Assembly: GCA_036272325.1 (NCBI GenBank)
Contig: DATAYY010000006.1
Span: forward strand, 1-43,837
Direction: 5' to 3'
DNA length: 43,837 nucleotides
From: Schlegelella_A sp036272325
Lineage (GTDB): Bacteria > Pseudomonadota > Gammaproteobacteria > Burkholderiales > Burkholderiaceae_C
Shown here: positions 16,020 to 23,955 of the stretch, piece by piece
Position numbering within the stretch: position 1 is the stretch's first letter
Layout of the letters: every line of letters starts with the position of its first letter
The notes under the pieces: model-generated
Database searches by the model: none
The model's input: only the letters and a program-made list of their open reading frames with translations
What the model was told of the DNA's origin: nothing
Made by a program: the position numbers and the translations under genes

Positions 16020-16637
16020 ATGGCCGGATCGTTGTCACCCGCCGCCGCCGCGCCCGCGCGGCCGATCAGCCGCTTCCCGGTGCCCCCGATCGATAGGCTG
16101 CCGGACGACCTCCGCGCCCGCATCCTCGAGGTGCAGGAGAAGTCGGGCTTCGTGCCGAACGTCTTTCTTTCGCTCGCCCACCGGCCCGACGAGTTCCGCG
16201 CCTTCTTCGCCTATCACGATGCGCTGATGCTGAAGCCGTCGGGATTGAGCAAGGGCGACAAGGAGATGATCGTCGTCGCCACCAGCGGCGCCAACGATTG
16301 CCTGTATTGCGTCGTCGCCCACGGCGCGCTGCTTCGGATCTACGAGAAGAATCCGCTCGTCGCCGACCAGGTCGCGGTCAACTACCGCAAGGCCGACATC
16401 TCGCCGCGGCAAAAGGCCATGCTCGACTTCGCGATGAAGGTCTGCCTCGACTCGCGCGCGATCTCGGACGCCGACTATGCGGCGCTCCGCGAGCACGGCT
16501 TCAGCGACGAGGACGGCTGGGACATCGCCGCGATCACGGCGCTGTTCGGGCTCTCGAACCGGATGGCCAACGCGACCTCGATGCGGCCGAACGACGAGTT
16601 CTACCTGATGGGCCGCGTTCCGAAGCCGAAAGCGTGA
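16020..16637 (+). CDS. AhpD/carboxymuconolactone decarboxylase-like peroxidase-related protein
   Basis: 205 residues with the AhpD-type active-site motif CLYCVVAH (C94, C97, H101), preceded by the helix LSKGDKEMIVVATSGAND. The later RQKAMLDFAMKV and DEDGWDIAAITALFGLSNRM are typical of the peroxidase-related enzyme subfamily. Such proteins are small disulphide-reducing or redox enzymes in the cytoplasm. AGGAG seven bases before the ATG supports this start. Its stop overlaps the next glycosyltransferase in GTGA. A redox enzyme inside a glycan operon is unexpected, and nothing here shows its substrate. Confidence 0.88.
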   Translation: MAGSLSPAAAAPARPISRFPVPPIDRLPDDLRARILEVQEKSGFVPNVFLSLAHRPDEFRAFFAYHDALMLKPSGLSKGDKEMIVVATSGANDCLYCVVAHGALLRIYEKNPLVADQVAVNYRKADISPRQKAMLDFAMKVCLDSRAISDADYAALREHGFSDEDGWDIAAITALFGLSNRMANATSMRPNDEFYLMGRVPKPKA

Positions 16638-17467
16638 CCGGCAGCGCGATGCGCTATCAGGTCGTCATCCCGGTCCTCGACCAGCTTCGCTACACCGAGC
16701 AGTGCGTCGAGAGCCTGCTCGCGAACGGCACGCCGGCCGAGGCGATCCTCGTCATCGACAACGGCAGCAGCGACGAGACGCCGCGCTGGCTGGCAGAGCA
16801 TCCTTCGATTCCGTCGCTGCGCAACGCGGTCAACCTCGGCTGCGGCGGCGCGTGGACGCAGGGCGCGCTGCTCGCTCGCGCCGACTGGACCGTGCTCCTC
16901 AACAACGACGTCCTCGTCAGCGCGCGGGCGATCGACGCGATGCTCGACGCCGCCGAGCGGCACGGCCTCGACGTCGTCAGCCCGGCGCTCGCCGAAGGCC
17001 CGCTCGACTACGACTTCGACGCCCACGCCGCAGCGTTCGTGCAGGCGATGGCGGGAACGCTTCGCCGCGGCTGGTTCCATGGTGTCTGCTTCGCGGTCCG
17101 GCGCAGCGTGTTCGAAGCGATCGGCTTTCCCGACACCGACCGTCGCCTCGGCGGCCGCGAGGACGTCGAGTTTCTCGTCCGCTGCCTGCGCAACGGCATC
17201 CCGGTCGGCGCCGTCGGCGATGCGCTGCTGCATCACTTCGGCTCGATCACGCAGAAGGCGATCAAGCTCGAGACCGGGCAGAAGGACCTCGGCGACCGCG
17301 AGTATTTCTACGCCCGGGTCGGCATGGGCTGGCTGGCGAGGAAGCGCTTCAAGGCCGATCGCGTTCGCCGCGCGCGCGAATGGATCGCCGCCGAGCGCGC
17401 CGGCCACGGCTACGCGATGCACATGCTGCGCGAGCACGGCAGCTGGCGCGACGCGCCCTATCTCTGA
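16634..17467 (+). CDS. family 2 glycosyltransferase
   Basis: About 277 residues. GT-A start MRYQVVIPVLDQLRYTEQCV, VIDNGSSDETPRWL, NLGCGGAWTQGALLARADWT and the metal-site NND in LLNNDVLV. The WFHGVCFAVRRSVFEAIGFP and GREDVEFLVRCLRNG segments correspond to the acceptor-side GGxDxDL region of rhamnosyl/galactosyl-type GT2 enzymes. A GTG overlaps the preceding stop in GTGA; an ATG at 16649 is the alternative start. It is the last gene of the + strand set and ends 7 bp from the opposing operon. Confidence 0.88.
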   Translation: MTGSAMRYQVVIPVLDQLRYTEQCVESLLANGTPAEAILVIDNGSSDETPRWLAEHPSIPSLRNAVNLGCGGAWTQGALLARADWTVLLNNDVLVSARAIDAMLDAAERHGLDVVSPALAEGPLDYDFDAHAAAFVQAMAGTLRRGWFHGVCFAVRRSVFEAIGFPDTDRRLGGREDVEFLVRCLRNGIPVGAVGDALLHHFGSITQKAIKLETGQKDLGDREYFYARVGMGWLARKRFKADRVRRAREWIAAERAGHGYAMHMLREHGSWRDAPYL

Positions 17468-17474
17468 GCTCGGT

Positions 17475-18356
17475 TCAGGCGCCGGCGCTGTATCCGGCGT
17501 GCGCCTCGGTCTCGGTGACGAGATTGAGCTGGCCGGCGAAGCGGGCGCGCCAGCGGCGGCGGTCGAGCCACTCGAAGGGTCCGCCCTCCGGCCGGCCCGA
17601 GACCTCGCTGCGCATGCGCTTCAGGACGAGCCAGCTGCCGAGCCGCTCGGCGCAGAACGACCACAGGCGCGCCTGATAGCCGTCGCGGACTGTTGTTTGC
17701 CCTGTGATGCATGCGCGCACGACGCGCTCGATCTGCTCCGTCGTCTCGAGCCAGAACGGCGCCGGGTAGACGCCGAGCTCGGCGCCGCCGGGAATGATCA
17801 CGTCCTCGCCGAAGAACGCTTCGACTTCGCGGCCGCCGAGAACGCCCAGCTCGACCGCTGCGGCGGCGAAGCGAAGCAGATCCTGGGCGCAGTGGTCGCG
17901 CGCGTATTCCCGCAGGTAGCCACGCCGGTGCCAGAAGACACGCGTGAAGCGGCGCGGCGCGCTGACGAGAAAGCGCGCATCGCCCGGCCAGAGCGCGGTT
18001 GCGAATCGCTCGCCCGCGAGCATCGACTTCGGCACGACGTCCATGACCCGGTAGCGCGGATCGCGGACAGCGCTGATGCGCCGTGGCGAGACGAACTTGC
18101 GGTACTGGCAGATGCCGACGCGCGATGCTTCAGGATGGCGCTCGCGAATCAGGTTCTTGAGTGCGAACGCTCCTGCGGTCGAACCGAGCTGCGGGTGGTG
18201 CGCGTCCCACTCGGGAGCGAGCTCACGCAGGTTGAGGGCGCCCGGATGCTGGCCGGCGCCGAGGTAGATCGGCGTCACCCAGGACGGCAGGTCGAGCGCG
18301 AGCGGGACGTGCGTCAGGCAGGCGTAGACGAGCCCGTCGTCGGGCGGCCCGTTCAT
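17475..18356 (-). CDS. possible DUF4422-like LPS/capsule transferase
   Basis: 293 residues, no signal peptide or membrane helix. DUF4422-like features: WVTPIYLGAGQ near the start, then ELAPEWDAHHPQLGSTAGAF, and VGICQYRKFVSPRR in place of the IGLCHYRRYF core typical of that family; later REVEAFFGEDVIIPGG. The resemblance is partial, so a glycosyltransferase-like role is inferred mainly from position as the last gene of the sugar operon. It begins 3 nt after the preceding gene. The two stops at the tail-to-tail junction with the glycosyltransferase are 7 bp apart, with no terminator in between. Confidence 0.6.
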   Translation of the reverse strand: MNGPPDDGLVYACLTHVPLALDLPSWVTPIYLGAGQHPGALNLRELAPEWDAHHPQLGSTAGAFALKNLIRERHPEASRVGICQYRKFVSPRRISAVRDPRYRVMDVVPKSMLAGERFATALWPGDARFLVSAPRRFTRVFWHRRGYLREYARDHCAQDLLRFAAAAVELGVLGGREVEAFFGEDVIIPGGAELGVYPAPFWLETTEQIERVVRACITGQTTVRDGYQARLWSFCAERLGSWLVLKRMRSEVSGRPEGGPFEWLDRRRWRARFAGQLNLVTETEAHAGYSAGA

Positions 18357-18359
18357 CCT

Positions 18360-19103
18360 TCAGCGCACTCGGCGCAGATAGCCTTCGGGAGCAACGCCGA
18401 TCAGGAGCTTGTGGTCGATCGCGCGGTCGATCTCGAACTCGGCGTGCGACGCCAAGTACTCGCGGACCGCGGTCTTCGGGTTGTCGCCGGGGCCCCACGG
18501 ACGCTCGCCGCTGAGCGACTTCGGCAGGTCCTCGACGATGGTGTCAAAGACGACGCAATAGCTGCCGACCGTCGTCAGCGGCGCGTACGCCTCGAGCTCG
18601 GCGAGGACGTGGTCGTGGGTATGGTTGCTGTCGAGGCAGACGAGGACGCTCTTCTTGCCGCCGGCCATCTTGCGCACCGCAGCGACGATCTCCGGCGCGA
18701 CGCTCGAGCCCTCGAGCATCGTGATCCGGCGAACCATCGGATGCGCCTCGATCGCGCTCCGGTTGTGGGCGCGGATGTCGATGTCGATGCCGACGACGCG
18801 CGCGTCTTTCGGGCCGCCGCACGCCGCGTTGAGCTCGAGCATCGACGCCGAGAAGATCAGCGAGCCGCCATGGGCGATGCCGGTCTCGACGATCAGCTCC
18901 GGCTGCAGCGTCCAGATCAGCTCCTGCATGGCGACGATGTCCTGCGGGTACTGGATGATCGGCCGGCCGAGCCAGGAGAAGTTGTACGAGTACTGGGGCG
19001 CGATCGACGCGCGCATGAACTCGCTTGCGGCCTCCTGCAGCGAGGCGTCCTTGGCGTTGCTCTCGATCCGCTCGGCGACTTCGCGCTCGAAGGGGGTCTT
19101 CAT
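18360..19103 (-). CDS. cephalosporin hydroxylase family protein
   Basis: 247 residues of the CmcI-like family (Rossmann-fold, SAM-methyltransferase-like). Seen: YNFSWLGRPIIQYPQDIVAM, the motif-I region IVETGIAHGGSLIFSASML, VVGIDIDIRAHNRSAIEAHP, and VLVCLDSNHTHDHVLAELE carrying the DSxHxxxHV metal-site residues. Members in O-antigen clusters are thought to methylate or otherwise modify sugars; hydroxylase is only the historical name. ATG at 19103 has GAGGAG upstream and overlaps the preceding stop by 4 nt. It works most likely on the same glycan as its neighbours. Confidence 0.87.
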   Translation of the reverse strand: MKTPFEREVAERIESNAKDASLQEAASEFMRASIAPQYSYNFSWLGRPIIQYPQDIVAMQELIWTLQPELIVETGIAHGGSLIFSASMLELNAACGGPKDARVVGIDIDIRAHNRSAIEAHPMVRRITMLEGSSVAPEIVAAVRKMAGGKKSVLVCLDSNHTHDHVLAELEAYAPLTTVGSYCVVFDTIVEDLPKSLSGERPWGPGDNPKTAVREYLASHAEFEIDRAIDHKLLIGVAPEGYLRRVR

Positions 19104-20194
19104 GTCGCATCTCCTCGTTCGATCGTCCGGTACCGGAACCGGTGCGCGGTGAGCGCCTCGATCTCGGCCAGGTAGTTGCTGTTCATGACGAACACGTCGG
19201 CGCCGCTCGCCAACTGCGCCAGCGCCTCTTCGGGCGACTGCACACGCAGCCCCGTTGCGGCGAGATGTCGGCCCTGCTTGGCCGGGTTGATGTCGATCAC
19301 GGTATCGATCGGCGTGCCGGCACGCTCCATGAAGAGCGCGAAGATGACGCCCTTCGAAGCCCCGCCCCAGATCGCGCGCGCCGCGCCCTCGCCCTTGGCC
19401 GCCAGCAGTGCGCGGCTGTCGTCGATCGCCGACAGGAACTGCGGCGGCAGCTCGAATGCGTCGCTCGCCGGGCGCTCGGGCGCTCGCAGCGTCGCGAGGT
19501 CGGCGACGACGAAGAGGTACTGGCCGGCGAACGAGCGGCCGGCCTCGTGGACGGTGCCGAACATGCGCTCGAAGTCGACCAGGCGAAAGTAGTTGACGTG
19601 CTCGTAGAAGATGTCGAACCAGGCGTGGTGCGCCGCGATCCAGTCGAGGCACGGCACCTCGATGTAGATCCTGCCGGCGCCGCCGTTCGCCTCGCGCAAG
19701 CCCGCCAGGAAGGCGAGCGGATCGGCAACGTGCTCGAGGACGTGGCGAAGCACGAGGCCGTCGGCGCGAAGCGCGAGCTCGGGCGTGAAAAAGCGCCGCA
19801 GCACGCGCGGGTTCGACCCTTCGTAGGTCGGGTCGAGCCCGGTGACGTCGAAGCCGCTCGCGAGCAGCCGTTCGAGAAAGAGCCCCTTGCCGCAACCGAC
19901 CTCGATCAGGCTCGCGCCTTCGAAGTGCCGCCGCATGACGCCGAGCACGGCGTCGAGATGGCGCGAGAAGGCGCTGCTCAGGCCCTGCTCGTTCTGGTAA
20001 TCGGCGTCGTAGGCGACGAGCTCGGGGCGAAACGCCCGGTTGAAGACGAGCCCCGTCTGCTCCGACTGGACCAGGACGACGTCGCCGCGCGGGCAGGCGC
20101 GCGCCGCCGCCACGCTGTCGAACATCCTGTTCTGCAGCACCGGCAGCTGCTCGGCGCGGTAGATCTCGCGCAAGGTGTCGGTGGCGGCGCTCAT
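19100..20194 (-). CDS. class I methyltransferase with C-methyltransferase C-terminal domain
   Basis: 364 residues. SAM-binding motif I LIEVGCGKGLFLERLLASG (about residues 96-114), VTGLDPTYEGS, VLRHVLEHVADPLAFL. The C-terminal ~110 residues (RAIWGGASKGVIFALFMERA, VIDINPAKQGRHLAATGL) match the domain that ends sugar C-methyltransferases. Only one cysteine is seen in the N-terminal region, so the four-Cys zinc domain of classical sugar C-methyltransferases (present in the gene at 21030-22259) is lacking. The two may act on different positions or sugars. Overlaps both neighbours by 4 nt. Confidence 0.85.
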   Translation of the reverse strand: MSAATDTLREIYRAEQLPVLQNRMFDSVAAARACPRGDVVLVQSEQTGLVFNRAFRPELVAYDADYQNEQGLSSAFSRHLDAVLGVMRRHFEGASLIEVGCGKGLFLERLLASGFDVTGLDPTYEGSNPRVLRRFFTPELALRADGLVLRHVLEHVADPLAFLAGLREANGGAGRIYIEVPCLDWIAAHHAWFDIFYEHVNYFRLVDFERMFGTVHEAGRSFAGQYLFVVADLATLRAPERPASDAFELPPQFLSAIDDSRALLAAKGEGAARAIWGGASKGVIFALFMERAGTPIDTVIDINPAKQGRHLAATGLRVQSPEEALAQLASGADVFVMNSNYLAEIEALTAHRFRYRTIERGDAT

Positions 20195-21033
20195 CGGATC
20201 TGCAGCGAGCGCCGGAGCTTGGTCGCGTCGCCCCAGAACGCCATCGGCTCGTGCGCCGGGTACGGGAAGCGGCCGAGGTCGGGCCGGATCGACCAGCCGT
20301 TGGCCGCGATCCAGCCCTCGACGAGGCTGCGCACCGAGACCGGCTCGCCGGAGCAGACATTGACGACGCCGTAGCCGTGCCGCTTCAGCGCGAGCGCGAC
20401 GAGATAGCCCGCCGCCTGGGCAACCGGCAGATAGTCGCGCAGCTGCTCGCCGCCCGACATCGGAAAGGTCGACGCCCTCGCCTCGGCGGCGCGCCGCAAC
20501 TGCGGCCAGAGAGCCGTCTCGGCCTGGCCTTCGCCATGCAGATAGAACAGCCGCGCCCACGTCAGCGCGAACGGCCGTTGCTCCTGGAGCGCCTCGAGCT
20601 GGTGACGCAACGCGTCCTTGGCGAGCGCGTACGCGTTGTCGGGTTGCGCGGCCTTGGCCTCGTCGAGCGGACCGGACTGCATTCCGTATTCGAAGCACGT
20701 GCCGGCAACGACCATGGCGCCGAGCCCGTGCTCGACGAGCGACTTCAGCAGCGCGTAATGCGCCGGCATCTCGTGCTCGAAGTGATGCAGCGACCGGTAG
20801 TTCGGCAGGCCGCCCCAGGCGAGATGGATCAGGACGTCGGGTGCGCCGAGCATCTCGAAGGCGTGTGCCGGAGGGGCATGGACGTCGATGCGGGCGACGC
20901 GGTGCCGCTGCCAGGTCTCGGGAAGCGGCGCTCCGGGTCGCGCCCACAGCGTCGTCTCGACGTCCGCGCTCTCGAGCGCAGCGACGACGTGGCGGCCGAC
21001 GAAGCCGGTCGCGCCGCTGACCGCGACCTTCAC
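20191..21033 (-). CDS. NAD(P)-dependent sugar epimerase/dehydratase (SDR)
   Basis: 280 residues of the extended short-chain dehydrogenase family: glycine motif VAVSGATGFVGRHVVAALE at the N-terminus, VLIHLAWGGLPNY, AGTCFEYGMQ and the catalytic YxxxK as YALAKDAL. It ends with a substrate domain (NVCSGEPVSVRSLVEGWI). In CDP-sugar pathways such an enzyme usually reduces the 4-keto group, which would complete the deoxyhexose made by the neighbouring genes; epimerisation is also possible. The GTG start overlaps the previous stop (GTGA), and its own TGA overlaps the next ATG. Confidence 0.88.
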   Translation of the reverse strand: MKVAVSGATGFVGRHVVAALESADVETTLWARPGAPLPETWQRHRVARIDVHAPPAHAFEMLGAPDVLIHLAWGGLPNYRSLHHFEHEMPAHYALLKSLVEHGLGAMVVAGTCFEYGMQSGPLDEAKAAQPDNAYALAKDALRHQLEALQEQRPFALTWARLFYLHGEGQAETALWPQLRRAAEARASTFPMSGGEQLRDYLPVAQAAGYLVALALKRHGYGVVNVCSGEPVSVRSLVEGWIAANGWSIRPDLGRFPYPAHEPMAFWGDATKLRRSLQIR

Positions 21034-22259
21034 GGCGTGCACCTCAGCGACGGCACCGCGGTGACGAAGCGGCCGCCCCAGGAACGCACGTAGTCGAGCT
21101 GCGTCATGAGCTCGTCGCGCAGGTTCCACGGCAAGAGGACGATGTCGTCGGGCCGCGCCTCGCGCAGCCGCTCCTCGCCGACGATCGGAATCCGGCTGCC
21201 GGGCATGTAGCGACCCTGCTTGGCCGGATTGCGGTCGACGACGAAAGCGATGTGGTCGGGCCGGACGCCGGCATAGTTCATCAGCGTGTTGCCCTTTGCC
21301 GCAGCGCCGTATGCGGCGACCTTGCGGCCGGCGCGGCGCGCCTCGATCAGAAAAGCGACGAAGTCGTCCTTCAGCTTGTCGACGCGCGGCTGCAGGCCGG
21401 TGTAGCCGGCCACGCTCGCGAGCTGCGCGCCGGCTTCGTCGGCCAGGATGCGATCGACCGCTCCGGTGCGCGCGCGCGGGCCGGTACCGCGCCGCTGCGC
21501 GAAGACGCGCAGGCTCCCGCCATGCGTCGGCAGCTCCTCGACGTCGAACACCGCGAGGCCGCCGGCGTCGAACACGTGCATCACGGTGCCGAGCGAGAGG
21601 TACGAGTAGTGCTCGTGGTAGACGGTGTCGAACTGGTTCTCGGCGAGGAGACGCAGCAGGTGCGGGAACTCGAACGTCGCCACGCCGTCGGTCTTGAGCA
21701 GGAGCGCGAAGCCGCGCACGAAGTCGTTGATGTCGGGAACGTGGGCGAGTACGTTGTTGGCCGCGACCAGATCGACCTGGCGGCCTGCAGCGGCGAGCTC
21801 CTGCGCAAGATCGACGCCGAAGAAGCGCTCGACGATGTCGATCCCGAGCGAACGCGCGGCGTTCGCCGTGCTCGTGGTCGGCTCGACACCGAAGCACGGG
21901 ATGCCGGCCTCTTGGACGAAGCGGAGCAGGTAGCCGTCGTTGGCGGCGACCTCGCAGACCAGGCTCGCCTTCGTCAGGCCGAAGCGCTCGCGCATCGCCT
22001 CGACGTACGCCTTGGCGTGCGCCAGCCACGACGACGAGAACGAGCTGAAGTACGCGTAGTCGGCGCTGAACAGCTCGTCCCGGCCGGCGTGGTCCTCGGT
22101 CTGCACCAGCCAGCAACGCTCGCAGACGAGCAGACGCAGCGGATACCAGGCCTCGGGCGCGCGCAACGCCGCCTCGGTCAGGTAGGCGTTCGACGGCGGC
22201 GCACTGCCGAGGTCGAGGCAGACGCGCTCGAGCTCGGCGGCACAGTGGCGGCACTTCAC
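21030..22259 (-). CDS. NDP-hexose C-methyltransferase (TylCIII/NovU-type)
   Basis: 409 residues with the three-part layout of sugar C-methyltransferases. First, a zinc-binding N-terminus (MKCRHC, LVCERCWLVQ). Second, a SAM domain (CEVAANDGYLLRFVQEAG, AANNVLAHVPDINDF; YHEHYSYLSL carries the conserved His/Glu/Tyr). Third, a C-terminal domain (VAAYGAAAKGNTLMNYAGV, VDRNPAKQGRYMPGSRIPI). Such enzymes add a methyl carbon to C-3 (sometimes C-5) of a 4-keto-6-deoxy sugar nucleotide, as in mycarose, noviose or virenose synthesis. Its neighbours supply CDP-4-keto-6-deoxyglucose, so the product is probably a CDP-linked branched sugar. Confidence 0.92.
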   Translation of the reverse strand: MKCRHCAAELERVCLDLGSAPPSNAYLTEAALRAPEAWYPLRLLVCERCWLVQTEDHAGRDELFSADYAYFSSFSSSWLAHAKAYVEAMRERFGLTKASLVCEVAANDGYLLRFVQEAGIPCFGVEPTTSTANAARSLGIDIVERFFGVDLAQELAAAGRQVDLVAANNVLAHVPDINDFVRGFALLLKTDGVATFEFPHLLRLLAENQFDTVYHEHYSYLSLGTVMHVFDAGGLAVFDVEELPTHGGSLRVFAQRRGTGPRARTGAVDRILADEAGAQLASVAGYTGLQPRVDKLKDDFVAFLIEARRAGRKVAAYGAAAKGNTLMNYAGVRPDHIAFVVDRNPAKQGRYMPGSRIPIVGEERLREARPDDIVLLPWNLRDELMTQLDYVRSWGGRFVTAVPSLRCTP

Positions 22260-22816
22260 ACCGCGATCCCGTCGAACGCCGCGCCGAGGAACGGCCGCGC
22301 GTCGTCGCGCGGCGACAGCACGCCGATCGGCAGCGGCCAGTCGATCGCCAGGCGAGGCTCGCGCGGATGCAGGCCGCCCTCGAAGTCGGCGGCGTACCCG
22401 CTGGAGTGGCAGTACAGCATGTCGACGTCATCGCTGAGCGTCTGCAGGCCGTGCGCGAAGCCCTCGGGGATGAGAAGCGCAATGCCGTTGTCGGCGCTCA
22501 GCCGCTCGGCATGCCAGCGCAGGAACGTCGGCGAGCCGCGCCGCAGGTCGACGGCGACGTCGAACACTTCGCCGCGCAGGCAATGAACGAGCTTGATTTC
22601 GGCGTGCGGCGGCCGCTGGTAGTGCAGGCCGCGCACGCTGCCGCGCTGCGCGGTGCGGGTGTGGTTGACCTGCGCGACCGGCGCGCTCCAGCCGGCGTCG
22701 CGCAGCTCGTCGGCGCAGAACAGGCGGACCAGAAAGCCGCGCTCGTCGCCGAGCGGCAGCCGGCGAACGCGCCTGAGGCCGGCGATCGGCGTCGCCTCGA
22801 CCAGCAGTCTGCTCAC
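22256..22816 (-). CDS. dTDP-4-dehydrorhamnose 3,5-epimerase-like protein
   Basis: 186-residue cupin of the RfbC family: GDERGFLVRLFCADEL, QVNHTRTAQRGSVRGLHYQR (the RGLHYQ core holds the catalytic-site histidine), KLVHCLRGEVFDVAVDLRRG, and LLIPEGFAHGLQTLSDDVDM. The family epimerises C-3 and/or C-5 of 4-keto-6-deoxy sugar nucleotides. The surrounding genes make CDP rather than dTDP sugars, so the substrate is inferred to be CDP-4-keto-6-deoxyglucose or its methylated form. The start overlaps the dehydratase stop in ATGA. Confidence 0.9.
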   Translation of the reverse strand: MSRLLVEATPIAGLRRVRRLPLGDERGFLVRLFCADELRDAGWSAPVAQVNHTRTAQRGSVRGLHYQRPPHAEIKLVHCLRGEVFDVAVDLRRGSPTFLRWHAERLSADNGIALLIPEGFAHGLQTLSDDVDMLYCHSSGYAADFEGGLHPREPRLAIDWPLPIGVLSPRDDARPFLGAAFDGIAV

Positions 22817-23955
22817 GCCGTGCTTTCGCCTGCTGTGGCCGGGGCTGCGATCGCCGCGGCCACCTGACTACGGGCATCGATGTCCTCGCCGCAGAGCGAC
22901 CCCGCCGACGCGCCGTCGCCGAGCCGGCGGTACCAGCGCATCGTTCGCCCGATGGCCTCGGCGAGCGGCCAGCGCGACGTCGCGCCGAGGACGTCGCGCG
23001 CCCGGGCGACCTCGAGCGCGAGCCGGCCGGCTTCGTGCGGCGCGCCGGCTTCGGTCTCGTCGCGCCAGTCGCCGCTGCCGTACGCGGCGCGCGCGAGCCG
23101 GATCACGTCGCCGACGCTCGCCGCCTCGTCGGTGCGAGGCCCGAAGTTGTAGGAGTCGGCGAGTGCGGGCGCGTGCCATAGCGCCGCCGCGAGGCGGAGG
23201 TAGCCGGCGAGAGGGTCGAGCACGTGCTGCCACGGCCGCACCGCGTCGGCGCGGCGCACGCGCAGCACGGCACCGCTCGACCAGGCGCGAACCGCATCGG
23301 GGATCAGCCGGTCCTCGGACCAGTCGCCGCCGCCGATGACGTTGCCGGCGCGCGCGGTCGCGAGCGCCACGCCGCGCTCGCGGAGGAACGCGCTTCGATA
23401 GCTCGCCGCGACGAGCTCGGCCGCCGCCTTGCTCGCGCTGTATGGATCGTGGCCGCCGAGTGGGTCGTCCTCGCGATACGGATAGACCCACTCGCGATTG
23501 CGGTACACCTTGTCCGTGGTGACGACGACCGCGACGCGCACGTCGGCGCTGGTGCGCAGCGCTTCGAGCAGATGCGCGGTCCCCATCGTGTTGGTCGCGA
23601 AGGTCGCGAGCGGCTCGCGATAGCTCGCCCGCACCAGCGCCTGCGCGGCGAGATGAAAGACGATCTCCGGCCGCGCCTCGCGAACCACGCGCGCAACGGC
23701 GGCGGCGTCGCGGAGATCCGCGATCTGGCTCGCCATCGCGTTGTCGAGGCCGGCGAGCTCGTACAGGCTCGGCCGCACCGGATCGAGCGCGAGGCCGGTG
23801 ACGTCGGCGCCGAGCCGCTGCAGCCAGAGCGCGAGCCACGCCCCCTTGAAGCCGGTGTGGCCGGTGAGAAGAACGCGCTTGCCGCGCCAGAACGCCGGGT
23901 CGGGGCGGTCGGTCGCCGCCGCCATCGTCGAGGTCGCGGACGGCTGCTCGCTCAC
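22813..23955 (-). CDS. rfbG: CDP-glucose 4,6-dehydratase
   Basis: 380 residues, extended SDR fold: VLLTGHTGFKGAWLALWLQR carries the NAD glycine motif, VFHLAAQALVRASYREP, VVTTDKVYRN, and the catalytic YSASK in DPYSASKAAAELV. ARAGNVIGGGDWSEDRLIPD and RPWQHVLDPLAGYL are diagnostic of RfbG. It converts CDP-glucose to CDP-4-keto-6-deoxyglucose. The GTG start overlaps the rfbF stop; the N-terminal ~20 residues (SEQPSATSTMAAATDR) are unlike the family, and the internal ATG (M11) may be used instead. No rfbH-type dehydrase follows, so a 3,6-dideoxyhexose is not the expected product. Confidence 0.95.
   Translation of the reverse strand: MSEQPSATSTMAAATDRPDPAFWRGKRVLLTGHTGFKGAWLALWLQRLGADVTGLALDPVRPSLYELAGLDNAMASQIADLRDAAAVARVVREARPEIVFHLAAQALVRASYREPLATFATNTMGTAHLLEALRTSADVRVAVVVTTDKVYRNREWVYPYREDDPLGGHDPYSASKAAAELVAASYRSAFLRERGVALATARAGNVIGGGDWSEDRLIPDAVRAWSSGAVLRVRRADAVRPWQHVLDPLAGYLRLAAALWHAPALADSYNFGPRTDEAASVGDVIRLARAAYGSGDWRDETEAGAPHEAGRLALEVARARDVLGATSRWPLAEAIGRTMRWYRRLGDGASAGSLCGEDIDARSQVAAAIAAPATAGESTA

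Noticed and set aside
14053..16038. 661-codon minus-strand open frame opposite the MsbA-like gene
   Set aside because: Composition is Arg/Ala/Asp low-complexity and antisense to a gene with all ABC motifs intact; no domain is seen.
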